A stretch of 64,000 bases of DNA from an uncultured Dorea sp. (GCA_910578455.1 CAJTQA010000008.1:18507-82506), one strand, 5' to 3'; positions 18,256 through 27,177 are shown, counted from the stretch's first letter. The notes: generated from the sequence alone by a model not told the origin. Made by a program: numbers and translations.

Positions 18256-19566
18256 ATGGCTAAATTAAAAGTAGTTCATTACATCAATCAGTTCTTTGCA
18301 CAGATTGGTGGAGAAGAAAAGGCAGATTATCCGGCAGAGATCCGTGTTGGCGAGGTTGTTGGACCGGGTATGGCATTGACACAGAAATTCGGCGATGACG
18401 CTGAGATTATTGCTACTATCGTATGTGGCGATTCATATTTTAACGAGAACTTAGAAAAAGCAAAAGTGGACATCCTTGCGATGGTTAAAGAGCAGGCTCC
18501 GGACGTATTCGTTGCAGGCCCGGCGTTCAATGCAGGACGTTACGGCGTTGCATGCGGAACGATCGCAGCAGCAGTTCAGGAAGAGCTTGGAATCCCGGCT
18601 GTAACCGGTATGTATGTAGAGAATCCGGGCGCTGACATGTTCAAGACCCAGGTTTACATTGTTTCTACAAAGAACAGTGCAGCGGGCATGAGAGATGCAG
18701 TGAATAAGCTGGCTCCATTAGCTGTTAAAATCGGAAAAGGCGAGGCGATCGGCGCATCTTCAGAGGAAGGCTACATTCCGAACGGTGTTCGTGTGAACTT
18801 CTTCGAGAAGGAGAGAGGCTCTAAGAGAGCGGTTAAGATGCTCCTTAAGAAACTGGCTGATAAGCCGTTTGAGACAGAATTCCCGATGCCTGATTTTGAC
18901 AGAGTTGATCCGAATCCGGCAGTTAAGGATTTAGCTCACGCTAAGATCGCTCTTGTTACATCCGGCGGTATCGTGCCGAAGGGCAATCCGGACCATATCG
19001 AAAGCTCCAGTGCATCCCACTACGGTGAGTATGACATCGCAGGCGTTATGGATCTGACAGAAGAGACTTACGAGACCGCTCACGGCGGATATGACCCGGT
19101 ATATGCAAACGAGGATTCTGACCGCGTGCTGCCGGTTGACGTTCTTCGCGATATGGAAAAGGAAGGAAAGATTGGGGAGCTCCATCACCTGTTCTACACA
19201 ACGACAGGAAACGGAACTGCTGTTGCATCCTCTAAGGCATTTGCTGCAGAATTCTCTGCAAAGCTTAAAGCTGACGGTGTTGACGCAGTAATCCTCACCT
19301 CCACATGAGGTACCTGTACTCGTTGCGGTGCAACGATGGTTAAAGAAGTAGAGAGAGCAGGAATCCCTGTAGTACATATCTGTACAGTAACTCCTATTTC
19401 CATGACAGTAGGCGCTAACAGAATCGTGCCTGCTATCGCAATTCCTCATCCTCTCGGAAATCCGGCTCTGGATAAAGCAGAGGAAAAAGAACTCCGCCGC
19501 AAGATTGTAGAGAAAGCATTAGATGCACTCACAACCGAGGTGGATGGACAGACAATATTCGACTAA
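18256..19566 (+). CDS. grdB: Glycine reductase component B gamma subunit, selenoprotein GrdB
   Basis: 436 residues when the TGA at 19306-19308 is read as selenocysteine 351; the frame then continues to a TAA at 19564. The Sec lies in the redox motif U-G-T-C-T-R-C-G, and the downstream part (VHICTVTPISMTVGANRIV) is clearly conserved GrdB. The Sec attacks the glycine Schiff base to give a selenoether that is passed to protein A. A short SECIS-type hairpin begins 12 bases after the TGA. Automatic gene callers would stop at 19308 and miss the last 86 residues. The sel genes needed for Sec insertion are not in this window. Confidence 0.95.
19321..19335 (+). other. SECIS-type hairpin of grdB
   Basis: CGTTGC-GGT-GCAACG is a perfect 6-bp stem with a 3-base loop. 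It lies inside the coding region 12 bases after the Sec TGA, the position of bacterial SECIS elements bound by SelB. Confidence 0.75.
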
Positions 19567-19567
19567 A

Positions 19568-19710
19568 GCACTTGGCGAGGTATTCCACGAGCCTAGTGCG
19601 TAGCGCATCTGGCCACTTAGCGAGGTATTTTCGAGCTTAGTGGAGCAGATGTTACCTTGAGTAGAGCACTTGAACAAAGTGTTGGCATGTTTTCACAATT
19701 TGAGTGAAAC
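19568..19710 (+). repeat. Array of tandem-GA hairpins between grdB and trxB
   Basis: Hairpin A (19568-19599) has arms GCACTTGGC and GCCTAGTGC; hairpin B (19613-19643) has arms CCACTTAGC and GCTTAGTGG. In both, GA follows the 5' arm and GA precedes the 3' arm, giving opposed GA/GA mismatches, and the arms differ by compensating changes. B is enclosed by CATCTG (19606-19611) and CAGATG (19646-19651). Two plainer hairpins follow: CACTT/AAGTG at 19667-19681 and TTTCAC/GTGAAA at 19691-19709. There is no T run, so these are not ordinary terminators. Confidence 0.75.
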
Positions 19711-19742
19711 GGATGTCACAACAATAAGGAGAGTAACAGACA

Positions 19743-20687
19743 ATGAGCAAAATTTATGATGTTATTGTTCTTGGTGCAGGTCCTGCTGGTTTGGCAGCAG
19801 GACTGTACGCAGGAAGAAGCCGTCTCTCTGTTCTGATTATTGAGAAGGGACAGGACGGCGGACAGATTGCAATTACAGACGAGATTGAGAACTACCCGGG
19901 ACAGATTGTTGAGGGTGAGTCAGGACCGTCCCTGATTGCGAGAATGACTGAGCAGGCAGCAAAGTTCGGCGCTGAGAGAGTATCCGATACGATCAAGGAA
20001 GTATGCCTTGAGGGAGACGTTAAGGTATTAAAGAGCGAGAAGGCCGAGTATCAGGGCAAGAACGTAATCATTGCTACCGGCGCACATGCAAGACCGATCG
20101 GATGCAAGGGCGAGGCAGAGTATACCGGAAAGGGTGTTTCTTACTGTGCGACTTGTGACGCTAACTTCTTCGAGGACTTTGAAGTGTATGTTGTAGGCGG
20201 CGGCGATTCTGCTGTTGAGGAGGCAATGTACCTGACCAAGTTCGCAAGGAAGGTAACAATCATCCACAGAAGAAATGAGCTGCGTGCGGCTAAATCTATC
20301 CAGGAGAAAGCGTTCAAGAATCCGAAGATTGATTTCATGTGGGATTCAGTTGTAGAGGAAGTCGGCGGAGACGACATCTTGCAGTGGATGAAGGTCAAGA
20401 ATGTTAAGACCGGCGAGGTTACCACGGTTGAGGCTGACGAGGATGACGGAATGTTCGGCGTATTCGGATTTATCGGAACGATTCCTAACAGTAAGCCGTT
20501 CGAGGGCATTATCGATATGGATGAGCGCGGATACATAAAGACGGATGACGATATGCATACCAACATCCCGGGCGTATACGCAGCAGGAGATGTCCGCATC
20601 AAGAGCCTCCGTCAGGTTGTAACTGCGGCGGCAGACGGCGCTATTGCAGCAGTTCAGGTAGAGCGGAGCATGTCTGACTACTTCTAG
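19743..20687 (+). CDS. trxB: Thioredoxin reductase of the glycine reductase system
   Basis: 314 residues. It is a low-molecular-weight NADPH-type thioredoxin reductase: FAD-binding GAGPAGLAAGLYAGR near the N-terminus, redox Cys135-Ala-Thr-Cys138, a second Rossmann motif VVGGGDSAVEEA, and C-terminal PGVYAAGDVR. It passes electrons to the thioredoxin encoded next, which re-reduces glycine reductase. AAGGAG stands 14 bases before the ATG. The 98 bases before trxA include GAGCTTGG and CAGATG, pieces of the hairpin repeat seen in the other gaps of this operon. Confidence 0.93.
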   Translation: MSKIYDVIVLGAGPAGLAAGLYAGRSRLSVLIIEKGQDGGQIAITDEIENYPGQIVEGESGPSLIARMTEQAAKFGAERVSDTIKEVCLEGDVKVLKSEKAEYQGKNVIIATGAHARPIGCKGEAEYTGKGVSYCATCDANFFEDFEVYVVGGGDSAVEEAMYLTKFARKVTIIHRRNELRAAKSIQEKAFKNPKIDFMWDSVVEEVGGDDILQWMKVKNVKTGEVTTVEADEDDGMFGVFGFIGTIPNSKPFEGIIDMDERGYIKTDDDMHTNIPGVYAAGDVRIKSLRQVVTAAADGAIAAVQVERSMSDYF

Positions 20688-20785
20688 GCAGAGCTTGGCT
20701 TTACGCTCCGGCAGATGTGGAAGTGCCTTGCGCCTCTGCGTCAGGGCACATTCTATATATTTTACAAAGTAAGGAGGAGATTCCA

Positions 20786-21103
20786 ATGTTAGATTTAGAC
20801 AAGACCAATTTTGAGGCAGAAGTGCTTAAGGCAGAAGGATATGTATTCGTAGACTTTTATGGTGACGGATGCGTACCGTGTCAGGCTCTTATGCCGAAGG
20901 TACATGAATTTGCAGACACCTACGGTGACAAGCTGAAATTCACGTCCTTAAACACAACGAAGGCACGTCGTCTTGCTATCGCACAGAAGGTTCTTGGACT
21001 TCCGGTTATGGCTATCTATAAGGATGGAGAGAAAGTAGAAGAACTGGTAAAAGATGACTGCACACCAGAGACAATTGAGGCGATGATTAAGAAATATATC
21101 TAA
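20786..21103 (+). CDS. trxA: Glycine reductase-type thioredoxin
   Basis: 105 residues from the ATG at 20786, six bases after AAGGAGGAGA. The active site is Gly-Cys29-Val-Pro-Cys32, the variant found in glycine reductase operons, instead of the common WCGPC. The rest is a compact thioredoxin fold with the cis-proline segment GLPVMAIY. It serves as electron donor between TrxB and the GrdA/GrdB selenoproteins. Between its end and grdA is a large palindromic region. Confidence 0.93.
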   Translation: MLDLDKTNFEAEVLKAEGYVFVDFYGDGCVPCQALMPKVHEFADTYGDKLKFTSLNTTKARRLAIAQKVLGLPVMAIYKDGEKVEELVKDDCTPETIEAMIKKYI

Positions 21104-21142
21104 TCAGATAGTTTCTGTATCATAAATCAACTTTTTACAACA

Positions 21143-21303
21143 GTTCAGCCGTTCAGGATGTATGCATATGGTCTGTGCATGCTTGCATGGTAAAGACCAT
21201 ATGCATACATCCTGGGATGGGCAGAGCGCCCATTTAGCGAGAAACGCAGCAGCGGTAGCTGCGGAGGAGCTGCTGCAGGCAGCGGTTTGGAGCTTGGCTG
21301 AAC
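21143..21303 (+). repeat. Large multi-branched palindrome between trxA and grdA
   Basis: An outer 8-bp pair, GTTCAGCC (21143-21150) and GGCTGAAC (21296-21303), encloses three hairpins. The first has perfect 21-bp arms at 21154-21174 and 21194-21214. The second is ATGGGC/GCCCAT (21217-21233). The third is GCAGCAGC/GCTGCTGC (21246-21276). Around the third, TTTAGC-GA at 21233-21240 can face GA-GCTTGG at 21290-21297, the same tandem-GA motif as in the other gaps of this operon. It is not followed by a T run. Confidence 0.8.
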
Positions 21304-21335
21304 AAAAAACTTCAAATGAAAGGAGAAGAATAATT

Positions 21336-21809
21336 ATGGCTATATTAGAAGGAAAAAAAGCAATAATTATCGGTGACCGTGACGGAATACCAGGACCGGC
21401 TATCGCTGAATGTGTTCAGACAGCCGGCGCAGAAGTAGTATTCTCATCAACGGAATGTTTCGTCTGAACGAGCGCAGGCGCAATGGATCTGGAAAACCAG
21501 AAGAGAGTTAAGGAGTTTGCTGAGGAATACGGCGCAGAGAATTTAGTAGTAATTCTCGGTGCTGCAGAAGGCGAAGCTGCAGGCCTTGCAGCTGAGACTG
21601 TTACAGCAGGCGATCCGACTTTCGCAGGTCCGTTGACAGGGGTCCAGCTTGGACTCACGACATATCACGTTTGTGAACCAGAGATGAAAGAAGAGTTTGA
21701 CGAGGCAGTTTATGACGAGCAGATCAGCATGATGGAGATGGTACTTGACGTTGATGACATCATCAGCGAGATGAGCGCCATCAGAGATGAGTTCTGTAAG
21801 TTTTTATAG
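21336..21809 (+). CDS. grdA: Glycine reductase component A, selenoprotein GrdA
   Basis: 157 residues when the TGA at 21465-21467 is read as selenocysteine 44, in the motif C-F-V-U-T-S-A-G-A. GrdA takes the carboxymethyl group from GrdB as a selenoether and passes it as a ketene-like intermediate to component C. AAGGAGAAG precedes the ATG at 21336. The part after the TGA runs open for 113 residues to TAG at 21807 and is clearly conserved. A conventional caller would split it into two short genes. A strong terminator follows, so the grdC-grdD part may get fewer transcripts than the upstream part. Confidence 0.95.
21472..21481 (+). other. Likely SECIS stem of grdA
   Basis: GCGC-AG-GCGC stands four bases after the Sec TGA, in a GC-rich patch. 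The stem is short and may be part of a longer SECIS fold starting at the TGA. Confidence 0.5.
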
Positions 21810-21835
21810 GCTTTGAATAAATTGGCTTAGATTGG

Positions 21836-21871
21836 GGCAGACCCTATGGCGAGCGCCGGGGTCTGCCTTTT
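21836..21871 (+). terminator. Terminator after grdA
   Basis: Perfect 9-bp stem GGCAGACCC/GGGTCTGCC with an inner GGCG/CGCC hairpin, followed by TTTT. It stands inside the operon between grdA and grdC, so it likely lowers downstream expression or sets an mRNA end. Confidence 0.82.
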
Positions 21872-21878
21872 GTGTAGA

Positions 21879-22019
21879 GCGCTTGGCGAGGTCTTTTCGA
21901 GCTTAGCGCGAACCACATCTGGCCACTTGGCGAAACATTGAACACTTGGCGAGGTATTATCGAGCCTAGTGAGAAAGTTCACCCTTGCGGTGTGCTTTTC
22001 GAGCCTAGTGGAACAGATG
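21879..22019 (+). repeat. Second array of tandem-GA hairpins, before grdC
   Basis: Hairpin E (21879-21909) has arms GCGCTTGGC/GCTTAGCGC; hairpin F (21943-21971) has arms CACTTGGC/GCCTAGTG. In both, GA/GA mismatches flank a 9-base apical part (GGTCTTTTC or GGTATTATC). A degenerate 3' copy ends at 22008 (CGAGCCTAGTG). CATCTG (21916-21921) and CAGATG (22014-22019) enclose F and the degenerate copy. This is the same design as at 19568-19651. Confidence 0.78.
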
Positions 22020-22049
22020 TAACCTTATTATAAGAAAGGCGGAAGACCA

Positions 22050-23588
22050 ATGAACAGTGTTATTAAAGGCGCAAGCTATGTATTGGCACATACCCCTCAG
22101 ATGGTGGTATATAATGGAACAACCCAGACGACAGAGAGAATCGTTAATCCGGAGTCGGAATATTTGAAAGAGTTAGAAAGCCATCTGCGTTCTTATGAAG
22201 AGTGCGTGAATTACTGGCCGAATCAGGTATATATCGGTAATGCGACACCGGAGGATCTTGCGGGCGTAGAGTTCCCTTACTATGACAAAGTAAAAGAGGG
22301 TGCTGAAAGATACGGCAAATACGGCGAGATCATGCCGGAGGAGGAGTTTATTCTTCTTGTGCAGGCTTGCGACCAGTTTGAAGTTGTAAAAGTTGATAAA
22401 GAGTTTGTAAGTGCCCACAAGGCAGCGTTTGCAGCGGATCCTATCATCACAGAGGACATTGTTGCAAGAGTTGAGGAAGGTGTGGAGATTTCCGAGATCG
22501 AGGCGGCAGTGAATGACGAGCATGCAGAGGGAATCTATGTTGCAGGAAAGCTTGTGGCATGTGTAAAGAGAGCACACGACATCGATGTGAACTTATCTGC
22601 ACATGTTATGCACGAGAACTTGATGAGCAAGGCATCAAGCGTCCTTGCTTTGTTATATGGTGTAAAAAATGCAGGAATCAGCAAGGACGATGTTGAATAC
22701 GTAATCGACTGTGCAGAAGAGGCCTGCGGTGATATGAACCAGAGGGGCGGCGGCAACTTTGCAAAGGCAGCGGCAGAGATCGCGTGTCTTAACAATGCGA
22801 CAGGCTCCGACTCCCGCGGTTTCTGTGCAGGACCGTCCCATGCACTGATCGAGGCGGCAGCGCTTGTAAAATCAGGCGCGTACAAATGCGTAGCTGTTAC
22901 GGCAGGCGGATGTACGGCAAAGCTTGGTATGAATGGAAAAGACCATGTAAAGAAAGGACTTCCAATTTTAGAGGACTGTCTGGCAGGTTTCTGTGTGATT
23001 CTGTCTGAGAATGACGGCGTGAATCCGGAGATCAACCTTGACATCTTAGGACGCCATACCGTAGGAACCGGAAGCGCTCCGCAGAATGTTATCGGAAGCC
23101 TTGTTGCTGACCCGCTTGAGAGAGCAGGACTTAAGATTACTGATATTGATAAATTCTCTCCGGAGATGCAGAACCCAGATATCACAAAACCGGCAGGAGC
23201 AGGAGATGTTCCGCTTGCAAACTACAAGATGATCGCTGCTTTAGCTGTTAAGCGCGGCGAGTTAGACCGGAAAGAGCTGGCTGGTTTTACTGCCGGACAC
23301 GGCCTTACCGGATGGGCGCCGACACAGGGACATATCCCGTCAGGCGTACCGTATATCGGATTTGCAAGAGAGGATATCCTTGCAGGCAAGATGAAGAATG
23401 CTATGATCATCGGAAAAGGAAGTCTGTTCCTTGGACGTATGACCAACCTGTTTGACGGTGTTTCCTTCGTTATCCAGGCAAATACAAAGGCGGAATCCGA
23501 GGCTGCGGCAGGTGTATCTGAGGAAGAAGTAAAAGGATTGATCGCAAAAGCTATGAAAGATTTCGCTGCGTCCCTGATGGCAGAGTAA
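22050..23588 (+). CDS. grdC: Glycine reductase component C, beta subunit GrdC
   Basis: 512 residues. GrdC and GrdD form component C, which takes the acetyl-level group from GrdA and releases acetyl phosphate, from which ATP is made. The protein resembles thiolase/FabH-type condensing enzymes. GFCAGPSHALIEAAALVKSG and the C-terminal half, with GHGLTGWAPTQGHIPSG and IGKGSLFLGRMTNLFDG, are typical GrdC stretches. A start at 22050 is supported by AAAGGCGG upstream. It ends 14 bases before grdD. The array of hairpins just upstream may govern its level relative to grdA. Confidence 0.94.
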   Translation: MNSVIKGASYVLAHTPQMVVYNGTTQTTERIVNPESEYLKELESHLRSYEECVNYWPNQVYIGNATPEDLAGVEFPYYDKVKEGAERYGKYGEIMPEEEFILLVQACDQFEVVKVDKEFVSAHKAAFAADPIITEDIVARVEEGVEISEIEAAVNDEHAEGIYVAGKLVACVKRAHDIDVNLSAHVMHENLMSKASSVLALLYGVKNAGISKDDVEYVIDCAEEACGDMNQRGGGNFAKAAAEIACLNNATGSDSRGFCAGPSHALIEAAALVKSGAYKCVAVTAGGCTAKLGMNGKDHVKKGLPILEDCLAGFCVILSENDGVNPEINLDILGRHTVGTGSAPQNVIGSLVADPLERAGLKITDIDKFSPEMQNPDITKPAGAGDVPLANYKMIAALAVKRGELDRKELAGFTAGHGLTGWAPTQGHIPSGVPYIGFAREDILAGKMKNAMIIGKGSLFLGRMTNLFDGVSFVIQANTKAESEAAAGVSEEEVKGLIAKAMKDFAASLMAE

Positions 23589-23602
23589 GGGGGTGGCAAT
23601 AG

Positions 23603-24757
23603 ATGGCTAACAGTATTGAAAAGATGATTGCCGAGACCTTTATGCAGATGGCTGAAGGGTTGGAGACCGGAAGCTTTGGGAAGCGGCCGAAGGTTGCCCT
23701 TACTGGCATGGGCAGCGAGCATGGAGAAGAAAATTCTATAGCTGCGGCTGTGGAGGCTGCAAAAGACGGCATTGATGTATACTACATCGGAACCCTTGAG
23801 GCAGAGGGCGTGACTACGGTTAAGGTGGCAAACGACGAGGAAGGCCATGACCGCATGGAGGAGATGTTAAAGAACGGTGAGGTGGATGCTGCCGTGACTA
23901 TGCATTTCCCATTCCCCATCGGCGTGTCTACAGTAGGACGCTGCGTGACCCCGGCTACCGCGAAAGAGATGTATATTGCAAATACTACAGGAACTTCAAG
24001 TACGGACCGTATCGAGGGTATGATTAAGAATGCAGTGTACGGAGTTATTGCTGCAAAGGCCTGCGGAAAGAAGAATCCTACAGTGGGAATCCTTAACGTA
24101 GACGGCGCGCGCCAGACAGAGAAGGCGTTAAAGCAGCTTAAGGACAACGGCTATGACATTACATTTGCAGAGTCCGGAAGGGCGGACGGCGGCTGTGTCA
24201 TGAGAGGAAATGACGTGCTGCAGGCCTCGCCGGACATCATGGTAACGGATTCTCTCACCGGAAATATCCTGGTGAAGATGCTGTCCTCCTTTAACACAGG
24301 CGGCAGCTTTGAGGCTACAGGCTTTGGCTATGGGCCGGGAATCGGAGAAGGCTATGAGCAGTTAGTGATGATCGTGTCAAGAGCCAGCGGCGCTCCGGTT
24401 ATCGCCAATGCAATCCGCTATGCGGCGCAGCTTGTAAGAGGAAAAGTCTTCGAGGTTGCAAAGGAAGAATTCGCGGCAGCTAAGAAAGCCGGATTCAAAG
24501 AGCTGCTTGACGCTCTTAAGGCATCTCAGAAACCTGCGGGAGAGCAGGAGGAAGTGAAGGAGCCGCCGAAGGAGATCGTGACGGCGCAGATTCCGGGCAT
24601 TGAGGTCATGGATCTTGAGGATGCGGTGAAGGCGCTGTGGAAGATCAATATTTACGCAGAGAGCGGCATGGGCTGTACCGGACCGATCATCCGGGTGTCT
24701 GATGCGAATCTTGCGAAAGCAGAGGAAGAGCTTAAGAAGGCTGGATATGTGAGCTAG
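23603..24757 (+). CDS. grdD: Glycine reductase component C, alpha subunit GrdD
   Basis: 384 residues, second subunit of the acetyl phosphate-forming component C. The core (GSEHGEENSIAAAVEAAKDG, then FNTGGSFEATGFGYGPG) is related to PlsX/phosphate acyltransferase-like folds. Near the C-terminus Cys358 in GMGCTGPIIRV matches the cysteine that, as I recall for clostridial GrdD, carries the acetyl thioester. AGGGGG precedes the ATG. A strong terminator follows, which closes the operon. Confidence 0.94.
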   Translation: MANSIEKMIAETFMQMAEGLETGSFGKRPKVALTGMGSEHGEENSIAAAVEAAKDGIDVYYIGTLEAEGVTTVKVANDEEGHDRMEEMLKNGEVDAAVTMHFPFPIGVSTVGRCVTPATAKEMYIANTTGTSSTDRIEGMIKNAVYGVIAAKACGKKNPTVGILNVDGARQTEKALKQLKDNGYDITFAESGRADGGCVMRGNDVLQASPDIMVTDSLTGNILVKMLSSFNTGGSFEATGFGYGPGIGEGYEQLVMIVSRASGAPVIANAIRYAAQLVRGKVFEVAKEEFAAAKKAGFKELLDALKASQKPAGEQEEVKEPPKEIVTAQIPGIEVMDLEDAVKALWKINIYAESGMGCTGPIIRVSDANLAKAEEELKKAGYVS

Positions 24758-24792
24758 GATGTGCAATTTTCCTGACAGTTAACAAAAAAGAG

Positions 24793-24831
24793 ACGTTTCG
24801 GAACATGGACGACGTGTTCCGGAACGTTTTC
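24793..24831 (+). terminator. Terminator of the glycine reductase operon
   Basis: 13-bp stem ACGTTTCGGAACA/TGTTCCGGAACGT with one G-T wobble, then TTTT. Confidence 0.87.
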
Positions 24832-24903
24832 GCGTATATGGGTCTTTGCATCTTATAATAACAATAGGAAATGGAAAATTATGGAAGATGAGGTGCAAAA
24901 GAT

Positions 24904-25803
24904 ATGGAATTGATTTTAAGGCCGTTTTATGAAGGGAAGAAAAGCAGGGCTGAGTGGAGACAGATTGTAGGTGCGGTGATTCTGGCATTATCTACCGGAT
25001 GGATGTATCATTATGTGTCTGTGCAGGCAGAATATATAGCAGAGAATAAAGGAGAAAGCTTGGCTCCTGCAGCATTTTATGCAGGGCTTGGCTCAGATGT
25101 AAAAATAAGGAAGGAAAGAGAATTTTTTAAAAGAATCCTTATGCCGGATAGTATTTCGGAAAATTTTAAGACACCGGTTTTGGAACTGGTAGAAGATACG
25201 GAAACCGATACAGAAATGTTCATAGAGAACAGGGCGGAGGATGCCGGACGAGCGGAAAAAGGTAAGGACACCAGAAGTAAAAAAGCAACGGCTGTAAAAA
25301 AGGATAAGGCAAGGAAACAGGCTGTTTTGCCGGAAAATCAGATGCCAGACGCTATAAATCCTGAAAAGAGAGGCGGGATTACAGAGATTCCTGACGGATC
25401 AGGAGCGAGCGAGAAAGATACCGTTAAAGCGGAGGAAATCATAAAGATACCGGAACCTGTGGTAGAAAAGGAGATTTCAGGTTTTGTCTGTAATGCCCAA
25501 GGGCACATTGTGGGGGTTGCACAACCTTCAAAATTTATGAAAGATTCTCTGGTGGTGCTGCCCAGGAACAGTGCGTGTACCGGGATTAAAAGATATAGTT
25601 TTAAAGGCCTGGAGGAAAAGATTTCTGAAATTTATATTCCGGCAAATATTGTTTATATTGAGCAGGGAGTATTTGACGATCTCCCAAACCTGATCTATAT
25701 TGAGGCGCAGCAGGGAAACGCCGGATATTATTCTGTGAATGGGATTCTTTATTACAGAGACGGAAAAGTGGCAGCCTGCCCAAACAGACAGCGTAACCAG
25801 TGA
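24904..25803 (+). CDS. Membrane-anchored LRR_5/BspA-like protein
   Basis: 299 residues. One hydrophobic segment lies at about residues 21-40, after a basic start. A long charged, low-complexity linker follows (about 60-190, rich in E, K, D). The C-terminal 100 residues contain BspA-type leucine-rich repeat units: IKRYSFKGLEEKISEIYIPANIVYIEQGVF and a following LPNLIYIEAQQGNAGYYSVNGILYY stretch. Such modules occur in surface proteins of gut Clostridia. It starts 147 bases after grdD, past that operon's terminator. The role is unknown; adhesion or envelope sensing are guesses. Confidence 0.65.
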   Translation: MELILRPFYEGKKSRAEWRQIVGAVILALSTGWMYHYVSVQAEYIAENKGESLAPAAFYAGLGSDVKIRKEREFFKRILMPDSISENFKTPVLELVEDTETDTEMFIENRAEDAGRAEKGKDTRSKKATAVKKDKARKQAVLPENQMPDAINPEKRGGITEIPDGSGASEKDTVKAEEIIKIPEPVVEKEISGFVCNAQGHIVGVAQPSKFMKDSLVVLPRNSACTGIKRYSFKGLEEKISEIYIPANIVYIEQGVFDDLPNLIYIEAQQGNAGYYSVNGILYYRDGKVAACPNRQRNQ

Positions 25804-25811
25804 AAAGCATA

Positions 25812-25840
25812 TTCCAATTTTTATCTTCCTGTGTTATAAT
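25812..25840 (+). promoter_or_regulatory. Promoter of the pyrH operon
   Basis: TTCCAA (weak -35), 17-bp spacer, perfect TATAAT, about 50 bases before pyrH. Confidence 0.55.
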
Positions 25841-25891
25841 TTATCCAGTATTGGAGCACGATGCTAATAGAAACGAGGAGCGGTATTGCTT

Positions 25892-26587
25892 ATGAAGAGA
25901 GTGTTATTGAAACTCAGCGGGGAAGCGCTGGCGGGGAATAAAAAGATGGGCTTTGACGAGGCGACCTGCCTGGGTGTGGCAAAACAGGTAAAGCAGCTTG
26001 TGGACGATGGGGTACAGGTTGCGATTGTGACCGGAGGCGGTAATTTCTGGAGAGGCAGGGACAGTGAGACTATCGACCGCGTGAAAGCGGATCAGATCGG
26101 GATGCTCGCAACGGTCATGAACTGCATGTATGTGTCTGACGTTTTTCGCTTTGCGGGGATGGAGACAGAGGTGTTTACGCCCTTTGTATGCGGGGCATTT
26201 ACGACGCTGTTCTCAAAGGACGCGGCGGTTCATGCGCTGAATGGGGGAAAGGTGATCTTTTTTGCAGGAGGTACAGGACATCCGTATTTTTCTACGGACA
26301 CAGGAGCTGTGCTGCATGCCATTGAGATTGAGGCGGATGCGATGCTTTTGGCGAAAGCTATCGACGGCATCTATGACAGCGATCCGAAAGTGAACCCGGA
26401 GGCAAAGAAGTATGACGAGATTTCCATTCAGGATGTTATAGATAAGAAACTTAAGGCAGTGGACCTTACGGCATCCATAATGTGCCTGGAAAATAAGATG
26501 CCCATGCTTGTGTTCGGGCTGAATGAGGAAAACAGCATTGTAAATACGATGTCGGGCAAATTTACAGGAACAAAGGTTACGGTTTGA
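25892..26587 (+). CDS. pyrH: UMP kinase
   Basis: 231 residues from ATG 25892. An in-frame TTG at 25886 is closer to the ribosome site GAGGAG and may be used, adding two residues. It phosphorylates UMP to UDP with ATP. The amino acid kinase fold shows KRVLLKLSGEALAG at the N-terminus, TGGGNFWRGR around residue 50 and a phosphate-binding segment GGTGHPYFSTDTGA. It is first in the classical pyrH-frr-uppS-cdsA-dxr-rseP block. Confidence 0.93.
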   Translation: MKRVLLKLSGEALAGNKKMGFDEATCLGVAKQVKQLVDDGVQVAIVTGGGNFWRGRDSETIDRVKADQIGMLATVMNCMYVSDVFRFAGMETEVFTPFVCGAFTTLFSKDAAVHALNGGKVIFFAGGTGHPYFSTDTGAVLHAIEIEADAMLLAKAIDGIYDSDPKVNPEAKKYDEISIQDVIDKKLKAVDLTASIMCLENKMPMLVFGLNEENSIVNTMSGKFTGTKVTV

Positions 26588-26625
26588 TCTGACACAAGAA
26601 TACAGAAAAAGGGAGGAAAGATAAC

Positions 26626-27177
26626 ATGAATGAAAGACTGAAAGTATTTGACGAGAAGATGACAAAGACGATGGCGAACCTTGACGGGGAGCTTGCGACA
26701 ATCCGTGCGGGGAGGGCGAACCCAAACGTTCTTAACCGGATTATGGTAGATTATTATGGAACACCAACCCCGATCCAGCAGGTTGCCAATGTATCTGTTC
26801 CGGAGCCCCGCATGATTCAGATCCAGCCGTGGGATAAGAGCATGATAAAGGCTGTGGTAAAGGCAATCCAGACATCTGAACTGGGAATCAACCCGAATAA
26901 TGACGGTTCTGTGATACGCCTGGTGTTCCCGGAGCTTACAGAGGAGCGCAGAAAAGAACTTGTGAAGGACGTGAAGAAGAAAGGGGAGGCAGCAAAGGTT
27001 GCACTCCGCAATATCCGCCGAGACGGCAATGATTCTTTCAAAAAGCTTAAAGGAACAGAGGTTTCTGAAGACGAGATCAAGGATATGGAAGATGAGCTTC
27101 AGAAGATCACGGATAAATATGTGAAAGAAGTTGAAAAAGCAGTAGATGTCAAGTCAAAAGAGGTTATGACTGTTTAA
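26626..27177 (+). CDS. frr: Ribosome recycling factor
   Basis: 183 residues, the usual length. With EF-G it splits the post-termination ribosome. Typical segments are LATIRAGRANPNVLNRI around residue 25, QPWDKSMIKAVVKAI and NDGSVIRLVFPELTEERRKEL. AGGGAGGAAAG stands before the ATG. It is 38 bases after pyrH, with 115 bases of GC-rich sequence before uppS that show weak hairpins but no clear terminator. Confidence 0.95.
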   Translation: MNERLKVFDEKMTKTMANLDGELATIRAGRANPNVLNRIMVDYYGTPTPIQQVANVSVPEPRMIQIQPWDKSMIKAVVKAIQTSELGINPNNDGSVIRLVFPELTEERRKELVKDVKKKGEAAKVALRNIRRDGNDSFKKLKGTEVSEDEIKDMEDELQKITDKYVKEVEKAVDVKSKEVMTV

